DNA of 64,000 nt from contig NZ_JAPEOZ010000001.1 in assembly GCF_026340655.1 (NCBI RefSeq), positions 4,650,001-4,714,000 of the forward strand. Direction: 5' to 3'. Every line of letters starts with the position of its first letter. The first letter of the stretch is position 1. This stretch comes from Streptomyces sp. NBC_01275 (GTDB lineage: Bacteria; Actinomycetota; Actinomycetes; Streptomycetales; Streptomycetaceae). The position numbers and the translations under genes are program-made. Shown here piece by piece: positions 33,528-40,543 of the stretch. The notes under the pieces are model-generated. The model was not told the origin of the DNA. It ran no database searches and saw nothing but the letters and a program-made list of their open reading frames with translations.

Positions 33528-33938
33528 ATGCCTCGCCGGCCCCCAGGCGAGATCAGGGCCGGGCGGTCCTCTGCGAGGACGCCCAGCAGCAGACGAGTCA
33601 TCACGGGTCTGTCTGCTGCGACAAACCGGCAGATCACCCAGTTCGAGACGCGGCACAGGCTGCCCCTCGGGCACGTCGCACACGCCTTCCAGGCCTGGTC
33701 CCTCGCCCTGCACAAGTGGCCGGAAGAGGGTCCCAACTACGGATACGGAACCACGCTCTGGAGAGACGGGCACGCCCGAAGCCTCCTGGCAGGCACGGCG
33801 GCGGGCATGAAACGCAGCGCCCGTCGAGAGTTTCTGGCAGCCCTGGCGCCTCTGGACACAAGGTTCCTCAAGCGGACACTCCAAGACCCGTACGCCTCGG
33901 CCGACGATCCTTGGTGGAAGCGCCGTATCCGACCATGA
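33528..33938 (+). CDS. Hypothetical protein, unnamed family shared with 34051-34473
   Basis: The 136-residue protein has a basic N-terminus, a middle LPLGHVAHAFQAWSLALHKWPEEGP with YGYGTTLWRDGHARSLLAG, and a C-terminal REFLAALAPLDTRFLKRTLQ ending in DDPWWKRRIRP. The end resembles that of the convergent gene at 34051, which reads ARELRVLVRALDKKILARA and ends LDVLWWRGRF. GGAAG precedes the ATG at 33528; a GTG two codons earlier is possible. No function is known. The Trp-Trp-basic ending may be a family signature. Confidence 0.6.
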   Translation: MPRRPPGEIRAGRSSARTPSSRRVITGLSAATNRQITQFETRHRLPLGHVAHAFQAWSLALHKWPEEGPNYGYGTTLWRDGHARSLLAGTAAGMKRSARREFLAALAPLDTRFLKRTLQDPYASADDPWWKRRIRP

Positions 33939-34050
33939 GCCGCTCGGCCTCCTGCTCGTAGCTCTGGGGCTGGTGTCGGCAACGGGGATGAGCTTTTCCC
34001 AGGCCCTGGACACGTTCATCTGCGTTCATGGGCGGCCGACCGCCCATGTC

Positions 34051-34473
34051 CTAGAACCGGCCTCGCCACCACAACACGTCCAGGCTGTCAGCCGGGATGA
34101 CCCTGGCCCTCGCCAGGATCTTCTTGTCGAGGGCCCGCACGAGGACGCGCAACTCGCGCGCGCTCTTCCCGGGCAGTGCGTGAAGCACGGCTTCGAGGTG
34201 CCCGCGGAAGTCGACGCCGTAGCACCCGCACGCAAGGATGCCGCAATCAGGACCTGCGACCGGGTCTACAAGTTGCCTGAGAGGGCCATGGGCACGAACC
34301 CTCCAGTGCCAGAACGCCTCTTCCGTGGCTTCGGGCCAGAAGCGGGTCCGCTCCAGCCGCCGCAGGTCAGCTGTGCAAGAGCCTGAAAGGCGATCGATCA
34401 ACGGGTACCGCCGCGGCCTCAGAGGCCGGACGGAGAGGTCGCCCCGCAGGGCTGACGGGCGCCTACGCGGCAT
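34051..34473 (-). CDS. Hypothetical protein, related to 33528-33938
   Basis: The 140-residue protein begins with a basic stretch (PRRRPSALRGDLSVRPLRPRR), followed by FWPEATEEAFWHWRVRAHGPLRQL, a GPDCGILACGCYGVDFRGHL segment with three cysteines, and ALPGKSARELRVLVRALDKK, ending WWRGRF. The last third aligns by eye with the convergent neighbour. The two genes face each other tail to tail with 112 bp between. The start is not well supported (no clear ribosome site). The function is unknown. Confidence 0.55.
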   Translation of the reverse strand: MPRRRPSALRGDLSVRPLRPRRYPLIDRLSGSCTADLRRLERTRFWPEATEEAFWHWRVRAHGPLRQLVDPVAGPDCGILACGCYGVDFRGHLEAVLHALPGKSARELRVLVRALDKKILARARVIPADSLDVLWWRGRF

Positions 34474-34565
34474 TGCCCCTTCGGTTGTCGGTCATGGGAG
34501 GGAAGGTACAGAACCACGCGCCAGGCAGCCACCGCGTATCCGGTGCCCGAAGCCCGAAGCCCACA

Positions 34566-34616
34566 GATCGGAGGGCGGAGATCGGAGGGCGGAGGGCGGA
34601 GGGCGGAGGGCGGAGC
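34566..34616. repeat. Tandem GGAGGGC repeat
   Basis: About six copies of the 7-bp unit GGAGGGC, partly interrupted by AGATC, lie in the gap before the DUF6000 gene. They are non-coding, with G runs on the plus strand. Confidence 0.88.
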
Positions 34617-34718
34617 TCGGGAAGCTGGGTGCGCGGATGGATCGGCTGCACACAGGGTTGAGTCTCCCGACCGGCCGGACCGCTGGTCTGACAGCTTCGG
34701 CCGTACGAGGATGCTGTC

Positions 34719-35363
34719 ATGCGCCACACCGACGAAGAGGATGAGCCGCTCAGGTTGATCCGCCGCTACGTCACGCCCGACCGCCGGTACCTCAAAGTCG
34801 GCGGCGGCCTTCTCGGTATGAGTGGGCGCGACCGGGCCCGGTTCATGAAGAAGCTGGGCAAGGCTGCCGGTGAGATCAGTCCTCGTGAACTGGGCATGCT
34901 GCTCGACCGAGGATGGCGCGAGCGCAAGACGGCGGCCTGGCTCATCGCCGTTGCCGGCAGAACCGAGTTCCGGGAACGTCTCGGCGAACTCCTGCTCGCC
35001 AGCGAAGGGCCCTACGCGGGGCAGGCCTACTGTGTCGCTCTGGCCGCCTTCGGCACCTCTGCCGACGCCGACCCCTTGGTCGCCTACCTCGACCGCTATC
35101 TGCCCCGCCCTGACCTCTACTACGACCAGGAAGCCGCCCTCGGCGCGCTCTTGCTGCTCGACGCCAAGCTCGGTGCTGACCACGCGGCCCGGTTCCTCGC
35201 CCCGGACGGACTCTGGCAGCAGTGGATCGACGGGCCGCCCAGCAAGGACCGCGACGCCCCGGACAGCTACCGAGAGTTCATCGGTCAGCTCTGCGCTTTC
35301 GCCGATGAAAGTGCCAAGCACTGTCCGACACGCAGGCCTGGTGTGACCCCTCACCGGCGGTAG
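34719..35363 (+). CDS. DUF6000 family protein
   Basis: The 214-residue, mostly helical protein has RRYVTPDRRYLKVGGGLLGMSG, a central RGWRERKTAAWLIAVAGRTEFRERLGELLLASEGPYAGQAYC, and YLPRPDLYYDQEAALGALLLLD near residue 140. I recognise the pattern as DUF6000, common in Streptomyces and without known function; the repeated helix pairs suggest a HEAT-like fold. GAGG lies 8 bases before the ATG. It converges on the secreted-protein gene across a strong hairpin. Confidence 0.75.
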   Translation: MRHTDEEDEPLRLIRRYVTPDRRYLKVGGGLLGMSGRDRARFMKKLGKAAGEISPRELGMLLDRGWRERKTAAWLIAVAGRTEFRERLGELLLASEGPYAGQAYCVALAAFGTSADADPLVAYLDRYLPRPDLYYDQEAALGALLLLDAKLGADHAARFLAPDGLWQQWIDGPPSKDRDAPDSYREFIGQLCAFADESAKHCPTRRPGVTPHRR

Positions 35364-35474
35364 CCGCCGGTAGCCACCACCCCTCTCTGTCAGCCTTGGC
35401 TGAGCTCCCGTGAGGGCCGACGACAGTCAGCCACGCCGGCGGGGTTCACGAGCCCGGTGTTCCTGAAGCGGTGA

Positions 35475-35512
35475 GGGGTGGTCGCCACGGCGGAAGCCGT
35501 GCCGACCACCCC
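35475..35512. terminator. Long hairpin between convergent genes
   Basis: GGGGTGGTCG plus CCACGGC on the left pair with GCCGTG plus CGACCACCCC on the right around a short GGAA loop. It sits between the stop codons of the DUF6000 gene and the secreted-protein gene, so it can end both transcripts. Confidence 0.8.
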
Positions 35513-35524
35513 CCTATGCGTCAA

Positions 35525-35929
35525 CTACGACGTGGCGTGACCAAAATTCATGTTGTACGTCTTCGAGCCGTGGTACTCCAGCACCGCGATGGTGACGTCC
35601 CGCTCTTCGCCGAACCAGTTGTAGGACTTCGAGACGCACTTGCCGTCGTTGTCCTTGTCCACAAGGGTGTGGATCGGGCTGTCCGCACCGTCGCCGCCAC
35701 CGGTCAGGTAGAACTCGACCTTGACCGCCCGGTTGTTGGTCTTCAGGTCGCAGACCGTGACCTTCTCCTTGTTGCCGCTCTTCACATCGGCGTCGAAGTA
35801 GGCCTTGCCGCCCTTGTTGTCCGTGTACACCCAGCCGCTGTCCGCGGAGGCGTAGGCCTGAGTCGAGGCCCCCAGCACCAGGGCCGCTATTCCGGCAACC
35901 ACTGATGCCGCCCGATTCATCCGTCGCAT
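35525..35929 (-). CDS. Small secreted protein
   Basis: The 134-residue product has a clear signal peptide (RRMNRAASVVAGIAALVLGA, cleavage after TQAYA). The mature part is hydrophilic with two cysteines (VTVCDLKTNNRAVKVEFYLTG, DNDGKCVSKSYNWFGEE) and ends NMNFGHATS. GAGAGAAG precedes the ATG. No domain is recognised. The pattern resembles small extracellular beta-sandwich proteins of streptomycetes. A short stretch matching its last codons recurs at about 36144-36160. Confidence 0.75.
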   Translation of the reverse strand: MRRMNRAASVVAGIAALVLGASTQAYASADSGWVYTDNKGGKAYFDADVKSGNKEKVTVCDLKTNNRAVKVEFYLTGGGDGADSPIHTLVDKDNDGKCVSKSYNWFGEERDVTIAVLEYHGSKTYNMNFGHATS

Positions 35930-36272
35930 GAAAGTGCTTCTCTCTTTTATCTCACTGTCAATTCCCTTTGTGCAGAGTGCACTTGGGATGCGAGAAGCCG
36001 TGAGCATATCTCCGGACGGAGGGTGAGCCAGAGGACCGCGTCGATCTCCACAGAACGTCAACGGAGTGTTGACCGGGAATTTACCCCTGGCCAGTCACTC
36101 GGATAGTTGCCCTCGTCATTGCCGTGCGGGGACCTCCGGGCATGAGTTACGACTTGGCGTGACTGAAGATGTGGAGGACGCCTCCCCTTGGGCCGCAGGA
36201 CCGCTGATCGGCGATGCCGGCGGTCCTGGTCAGGCGGCGGTATCCGACCAGAAGCGCCACCAGGCCGACGAA

Positions 36273-36326
36273 GGCGAGGAAGACGAGGAAGACGAGGAAG
36301 ACGAGGAAGACGAGGAAGACGAGGAA
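36273..36326. repeat. Six tandem copies of a 9-mer inside the transposase relic
   Basis: GACGAGGAA is repeated six times (the first copy begins GGC). On the transposase strand it inserts a run of Phe-Leu-Val triplets directly after the conserved EHFL motif. Confidence 0.95.
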
Positions 36327-36570
36327 GTGTTCCGGCTTCCGCTCGTAACGGCGGCGCAGGCGTCGGCGACCTGCCGGGACACAGTCCTCTCGACGACCAC
36401 CTGGCGGTGACGGTCGAGCCGCGTGGACGACTCGACGCCCTTGTTGGGCAGGACGACGACGGCGGGTCCGCGGCGGGAGCGGATCGGCGGAATCCCGCAC
36501 ACGAGCGGCTTCAGACCGAGGCTGTCGCGCATGTCGGCGGCGGAGACACCCAGCGGCAGTCCGCTCCGAT

Positions 36571-36605
36571 CCGGTCCGGTCCGGTCCGGTCCGGTCCGGT
36601 CCGGT
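36571..36605. repeat. Seven tandem copies of CCGGT in the transposase relic
   Basis: CCGGT is repeated exactly seven times, interrupting the sequence just after the HLITD motif. A 5-bp unit shifts the frame with every copy, so this run alone would inactivate the gene. Confidence 0.95.
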
Positions 36606-36693
36606 CCGTGATGAGGTGGACCTTCGCACCGTGGGCCAGGCCGACCCGAACACCGGCGGCAACGACCGCCAGGTGCAACCCGAGGTGGCCACG

Positions 36694-36714
36694 AGGATTC
36701 GAACCTGCAACCTT
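36694..36714 (-). other. Candidate attachment-site copy (tRNA-Arg T-arm fragment)
   Basis: These 21 bases are identical to positions 40028-40048, the T arm and 3' part of the variable region of tRNA-Arg(ACG), in the same orientation. The flanks do not match and no complete tRNA can be folded here. Part of the identity is the universal T-arm box, so chance is not excluded. A decayed integrase beside the real tRNA makes an att role attractive. Confidence 0.5.
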
Positions 36715-36780
36715 GCTGGTGGTGACGGGAGTTGCTGAACTACGCGCGCACATCGGATGCGCGCTCAGCGAGACGGCCAG

Positions 36781-37233
36781 CTAGTACCAACCGGTGCAGG
36801 CGATTTCCGAACGATTCCCCGCCTTGCCGCACGCCCGCATCACGTACCCAGCATCGTTACGGGCGACTGTGTACACCTCGCGACGGCCTCGCCGGATCTT
36901 GGTCACGTCCAACTGTTTCCAGGTCTGTCCCCCGTTGGCGGACCAGTCGACCCAGACCGAGTCACCGGGTGAGCCGTTGAAGATATGACCCCAAGCGCAC
37001 CGGGTACCACGGTGATAGCGCAGTTCGATCTTCCGCCACCAGACCCCGGCGGTACCGACTACCGACGTGTAGCGCGGGTCCCACGAGTTGGGGTTACTAC
37101 CGGCAGGACATGTCCACCAGTCGGCCGCAGCGGCCGGTGTGGCACCTCCGATCGGCACGACGATCGCTCCACTCAGCACTAACGCCCAGACCAAGCTGGT
37201 CGCTTTGCCTCGACGTATTCGCACAAGCGACAT
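36781..37233 (-). CDS. Secreted protein, possibly DUF2690-like
   Basis: The 150-residue product has a basic start and signal peptide (ATSLVWALVLSGAIVVPIGG, then ATPAAAADWW). The mature domain contains RKIELRYHRGTRCAWGHIFNG, GDSVWVDWSANGGQTWK and a terminal AGYVMRACGKAGNRSEIACTGWY with four cysteines in all. The order (surface Cys, ELRYS-like strand, CxxAWG, RACG) recalls DUF2690 proteins. GGGGGAGG sits 6 bases before the ATG. It lies just inside the candidate att copy. Confidence 0.7.
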   Translation of the reverse strand: MSLVRIRRGKATSLVWALVLSGAIVVPIGGATPAAAADWWTCPAGSNPNSWDPRYTSVVGTAGVWWRKIELRYHRGTRCAWGHIFNGSPGDSVWVDWSANGGQTWKQLDVTKIRRGRREVYTVARNDAGYVMRACGKAGNRSEIACTGWY

Positions 37234-37587
37234 ACTGATCCTCCCCCTGCCGCACCCATCCGGACTAGATGGGAGTAATCAGGATGGCCGTCACAAAAGC
37301 CTCTGTCTCCCGCCAAGAACAGGCGCACGAACGTACGGTCATAGCTCGCGCAAGAGCGTGCGCCCCCGCTGTAGCTACGCACCCCGGTACGGCAGTACAC
37401 CCCCCATACATTCCGTTCGTCGTCACAACCGGCAGCCTTGGGCACGACCAACACTCTCCGCTGCAACCGCCACTGACATCACCCAGAAGGCTTCCGCGGC
37501 CGCGACGGTTGGGTTACGGCGGAGTGTGTCGCGCCAGCTCGGGAAGGCCATCTGGACCGTTCGCGTCCATGCTCGTACGCTGCGCCC
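37234..37587. other. Lower-GC intergenic region in the island
   Basis: This 354-bp stretch lies between divergent genes. Short open frames exist on both strands but none shows the local codon bias or a ribosome site. The base composition is visibly less GC-rich than the flanking chromosome. Confidence 0.4.
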
Positions 37588-38073
37588 ATGGAGTGGGGGA
37601 CTCTGGCGGTTGCAGCGCTCGGTGCTCTCTTTGGCGTGGGGACGACTCTTATAACTGATGTTTTCCGTTCTCGTCGCGAAAAAAATCACCAATGGAACGA
37701 AACTAAGCGTGCAATCTACGTGCGTTTCCTGATTTCGCTAGCCCAAGCGCATAGCCGCATGACAGTGGCAGCGTTCCGGGAGGAGCCAGGACCCATACGT
37801 CAGCGAGCTGTACACGCGGCCTTCCTCAGCGATCCACAGCACAGTGATGCCAAATCGCTGCTCCGAGAGTTGGCGATTGCTGCCCCGGAGCACATATATC
37901 AGGCGGCGGTACCGGTATACGAGCAACTTCGGCTTGCTCGCGACATAATTGCTTCGGGTCCGGCAGAAGCCGCCTCTGTTGAATATCAGCGGGCGATACG
38001 ACTGTTCTTTAACGATCTGGAATCCCTGGAGCGGCTGATGCGAAATGATGTGCAACCGCCTGCGTCTCGTTAG
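37588..38073 (+). CDS. Membrane-anchored helical protein of unknown function
   Basis: The 161-residue product has one N-terminal membrane helix (WGTLAVAALGALFGVGTTLI) followed by a charged helical body (DVFRSRREKNHQWNETKRAIYVRFLISLAQAHSRM, later ELAIAAPEHIYQAAVPVYEQL). TACGCT lies 9 bases before the ATG, so it is probably leaderless. Codon use is looser, with more A and T in third positions (for example a run of five A at 37680) than in the chromosome around it, suggesting transfer. I recall similar proteins scattered near integrative elements, with no known role. Confidence 0.7.
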   Translation: MEWGTLAVAALGALFGVGTTLITDVFRSRREKNHQWNETKRAIYVRFLISLAQAHSRMTVAAFREEPGPIRQRAVHAAFLSDPQHSDAKSLLRELAIAAPEHIYQAAVPVYEQLRLARDIIASGPAEAASVEYQRAIRLFFNDLESLERLMRNDVQPPASR

Positions 38074-38338
38074 TTCGGAAGCCGTGACCACGTCGAACTC
38101 AGTAGAGAGTTCAGTGCGGGGGCTGACCAGGGCGAACGGTCGGATCCTGGTGCGTCACCAGCTGATCGTTCCGGTGCAGCGGCGAAGACGTCGGGAGGAT
38201 TGGGTATGGCCACTCCGGCGAGCCGACGCCTGCCGGCTGCGGCTGACGGGCTGAACCTGCGGTTGCCTGCCAGGCCGGCCCCCGTGTGATCCCGCTCCGG
38301 ACCCCGCGTGCGGCACGGCACCGGCCGGAAATCGGCCG

Positions 38339-39109
38339 CTATTGGCGGTGGCGGCGCGTGCCCTGTCGCGGTGGCAGGGTCAATGTGATTTGCCGGACGA
38401 GTTGCTGGAAGCACGCGAGGGACGCGAGAGCGGGCAGGGAAGCTCCAGCAATACCGGTGAAGGTCATGTCTGCCTGTGCTACGCACAGCATTATCGCGAC
38501 GGAGGAGAAGAGCAGAACGATGAACCATGAGTGCACAGCTCGACGCTGATGCAGGGCAGTCCGGAGGATGGAGAGAGAGGCCACCATCCAGGGGCCGTAC
38601 ACGAGAAGCGGCCACGACGGGACCATCGCGCCTCCCGTTCCGGACGTGATGTTCTGCAGAGGCCTGTAGGCCACTATGCCGCCGAAGACGCTGACCATCG
38701 CCACGATGACGGCAACGAGTGCGACGATGACGAAGCTGCCGGTCTGCAACCACTTGAGTCGGAGTTTTCGGACTTGGATCTTCCGATGCCCGGCAGCAGA
38801 GCGTCGGGTGGGCGGCAGCTGAGCGGTGATCTGCGCCAGGCTCTCCATCGGGTCGATGTAGTTGACTCCGGATGGGTGCTCGCTGCGAGGTGGCGGCACC
38901 CTGGGCGTCTGCTCCGGCGGAGCAGCGTCCTGCAGGAGATAGGCAAGTTCCTCGACCGGGTCCCAGCCCGCGTCGGGTGGGGTCAGGGGAACCCCTGCGT
39001 GCACGCTGTCGGCAGGTCCACCGTTCCAGCCAGTGCCCGACCCATAGGAGTACGCGTCGGAATACCATTCACGTCGCGCAAAGGAAGGATCTACATGTTC
39101 ATGATTCAC
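38339..39109 (-). CDS. DUF2637 (SpdB-like) membrane protein
   Basis: The 256-residue protein has a soluble Pro/Gly-rich N-terminal half and four membrane helices in the second half (FVIVALVAVIVAMVSVFGGI, LLVYGPWMVASLSIL, SWFIVLLFSSVAIMLCVAQ, GIAGASLPALASLACFQQLV). The LQxxxxxxAxIVAxxS...YGPW pattern fits DUF2637, a family found on Streptomyces plasmids and integrative elements and related to spread (Spd) proteins in intramycelial plasmid transfer. The GTG at 39109 overlaps the end of the upstream 102-codon gene by 11 bp, supporting the start. Confidence 0.72.
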   Translation of the reverse strand: MNHEHVDPSFARREWYSDAYSYGSGTGWNGGPADSVHAGVPLTPPDAGWDPVEELAYLLQDAAPPEQTPRVPPPRSEHPSGVNYIDPMESLAQITAQLPPTRRSAAGHRKIQVRKLRLKWLQTGSFVIVALVAVIVAMVSVFGGIVAYRPLQNITSGTGGAMVPSWPLLVYGPWMVASLSILRTALHQRRAVHSWFIVLLFSSVAIMLCVAQADMTFTGIAGASLPALASLACFQQLVRQITLTLPPRQGTRRHRQ

Positions 39110-39407
39110 AGAAATGCGCCTGTCGGGCGCCGTCCACTCGACGGCCGGAGTTTTCCTGACCGTTCCACCGCGAATTGAGTTCCTCCTGGATTGCCTCCAG
39201 TAGCACAAGGAACTCGCGAAGCAGTGGCTCGGTAACCTGACGTTCGACCCACGCGCCGTCCCCGATCACGGTGCCCTGTGCCGCAAGCGCCGAGTATGCC
39301 GCACCAGGCGGGAAAGTGTATTTCCCCACTGTCAGATCACGGACCGCAGGCAGATTATCCGTCCTTGCGTTGCGTTGAGGCAGGCCCTGGGACCTTGCTT
39401 TCGTCAT
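39099..39407 (-). CDS. Hypothetical 102-residue protein coupled to the DUF2637 gene
   Basis: The product begins TKARSQGLPQRNARTDNLPAVRDL, then GKYTFPPGAAYSALAAQGTVIGDGAWVERQV and a helical TEPLLREFLVLLEAIQEELN. The overlap of 11 bp with the membrane gene downstream argues for a coupled pair. No domain is recognised. It is the first gene in from the integrase relic. Confidence 0.6.
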   Translation of the reverse strand: MTKARSQGLPQRNARTDNLPAVRDLTVGKYTFPPGAAYSALAAQGTVIGDGAWVERQVTEPLLREFLVLLEAIQEELNSRWNGQENSGRRVDGARQAHFCES

Positions 39408-39613
39408 ATCCCGCTAACGCCGCTCCCCCTCCTCCAGATGCGCGGCAAATGAGTGACCCTGACGTCGTGAAACGCAAGGAGAGCGTTTCTTAATTAATTT
39501 CCTACGTATCTCACTCCACTTTATGAGTCGAGCGGGTTTTCTCTTCACATCTTCTTGAGTAGTAAATAGGATTCGCCACCGAATGCCGAGGCGGCGCGGA
39601 GCGCATCGGGTTC

Positions 39614-39923
39614 GTGGTGAGAACGCAGATCAACGGAGCACCGCGCGTCGGAACGTCGCTGGTTCAGGCGCTCACGTTCGCCACGGCGGCCCGGATGCCT
39701 ACCGAACAGGTCGCACAGGGCTGCCGAACGGTGACGCCGTGGAGCTCAGGTCGCAAGTACGGGACACTCATCGAGCCGGGCAACCTCACCCGCATGTTCG
39801 CCCTGCGCGCTCGCCGCGCCGGCCTCCGCGTGATCCCGCTCCGAAACACCCGGCACACGTGCAGCTCGCTGCTCGTCGCTCGGCAAGCTGTCCGCAGCGA
39901 TGGGCGGCGGCGAAGTGGGCTGA
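39614..39923 (+). pseudogene. Tyrosine-recombinase integrase relic with internal deletion
   Basis: One frame gives the familiar KYGTLIEPGNLTRMFALRAR, RAGLRVIPLRNTRHTCSSLLVA stretch of actinomycete integrases, covering the box with the catalytic RHT. Right after LLVA (39890) the sequence jumps, in a different frame, to LGKLSAAMGGGEVG and a stop at 39921, which looks like a normal integrase C-terminus. The part with the second catalytic histidine region and the tyrosine nucleophile is therefore gone, as is most of the N-terminal half. Its 3' end points at the tRNA-Arg 3' end, the standard place for an element's integrase. Confidence 0.75.
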
Positions 39924-39980
39924 CATCAGCCTTTGACATCACCCGTTGCTGTACTTCGCTGCTGTACAGCCCCAAAACGC

Positions 39981-40010
39981 CGAAGGCCCCGGATCTCTCC
40001 GGGGCCTTCG
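39981..40010. terminator. Bidirectional hairpin beside tRNA-Arg
   Basis: There is a perfect 13-bp stem CGAAGGCCCCGGA / TCCGGGGCCTTCG with a 4-base loop. It lies 7 bp beyond the tRNA 3' end (minus strand), where it is followed by TTTTGGGG, and it also follows the integrase relic on the plus strand. Confidence 0.88.
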
Positions 40011-40017
40011 ACCTGTG

Positions 40018-40090
40018 TGCACTCGGCAGGATTCGAACCTGCAACCTTCTGATCCGTAGTCAGATGCTCTATCCGTTAAGCTACGAGTGC
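40018..40090 (-). tRNA. tRNA-Arg(ACG)
   Basis: The 73-nt gene has acceptor stem GCACTCG/CGAGTGC, anticodon loop CTACGGA with anticodon ACG, and a T arm containing GGTTCGAATCC. The 3' CCA is not encoded. It reads CGU and, after A-to-I editing by TadA (12988), CGC and CGA. It appears to be the integration target of the decayed element on its 3' side. Confidence 0.97.
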
Positions 40091-40255
40091 TTGTTATTCG
40101 ATTTTTCTGTCTTGCGCTCCCGGCCCTTCCGGCCCGCTCGCGGCGACAGGAAGAACATTACATGACTGCCGCCGACATGTGAAATCCGTTTGCCATACCC
40201 CTTGTGAGCTGCGGAAACGTTGATCTGAGGGGGGTCGGGCGGGGTGGGGAACGGC

Positions 40256-40285
40256 GAAGCCCCGATCCATGAGGACCGGGGCTTC
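40256..40285 (-). terminator. Terminator of tRNA-Ser(GCT)
   Basis: GAAGCCCCG and CGGGGCTTC form a 9-bp stem around a 12-base loop, starting 10 bp beyond the tRNA 3' end on the minus strand. Confidence 0.8.
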
Positions 40286-40295
40286 GGTGATCGTG

Positions 40296-40386
40296 CGGAG
40301 GCGGAGGGATTTGAACCCTCGATGGGCTTTAAGACCCAAACCGCATTAGCAGTGCGGCGCCATAGACCGGACTAGGCGACGCCTCC
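40296..40386 (-). tRNA. tRNA-Ser(GCT)
   Basis: The 91-nt class II tRNA has acceptor stem GGAGGCG/CGCCTCC, anticodon stem CCGCA/TGCGG around CTGCTAA with anticodon GCT, a long variable arm, and a T arm with GGTTCAAATCC. It reads AGC and AGU. Confidence 0.97.
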
Positions 40387-40543
40387 CGCACAGCCGCTCG
40401 CGTGTGTGCGAGTGGTGCGTGCAGATGATGACACAGTCGAGCGTGGTGTCACCAATCGGCGTCCACGGTACTAGGCGGGTGGGCCGCAGGGCAAAGGCGT
40501 TGGCCGGGCGCAACGTCCCGGAGGGCGCGGCGTTGGTCAGGGC

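Larger units (their letters stand above)
36200..36640 (-). pseudogene. Relic of an IS5-family (DDE) transposase, C-terminal part
   Basis: Scattered over the three minus-strand frames are recognisable pieces in the right order: GAKVHLITD near 36630, GIPPIRSRRGP near 36480, KGVESSTRLDRHRQVVVERTVS near 36400, RRRYERKPEHFL near 36330 and LVGYRRLT near 36240. These are characteristic of IS5-group transposases common in Streptomyces. Several frameshifts and two microsatellite insertions break the frame, the N-terminal half is missing, and no clear terminal inverted repeats are seen. It cannot make active transposase. Confidence 0.75.

Noticed and set aside
33399..34019. A 206-codon minus-strand frame over the first gene of the tail-to-tail pair
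   Set aside because: It has no coherent domain and poor third-position bias compared with the plus-strand frame, which ends in the family-like WWKRR motif.
36680..36757. A complete tRNA gene on the minus strand at the T-arm copy
   Set aside because: The T-arm box is present, but the acceptor and anticodon stems do not pair, so only a fragment is supported.
37179..37466. A 95-codon minus-strand frame with several cysteines
   Set aside because: It overlaps the well-supported start of the secreted gene at 37233 and has no ribosome site; the CxxC pairs do not form a known zinc motif.
38070..39068. A 332-codon minus-strand frame overlapping the DUF2637 gene
   Set aside because: The DUF2637 frame has coherent membrane helices and a coupled start; this one is Arg/Pro-rich with no features.
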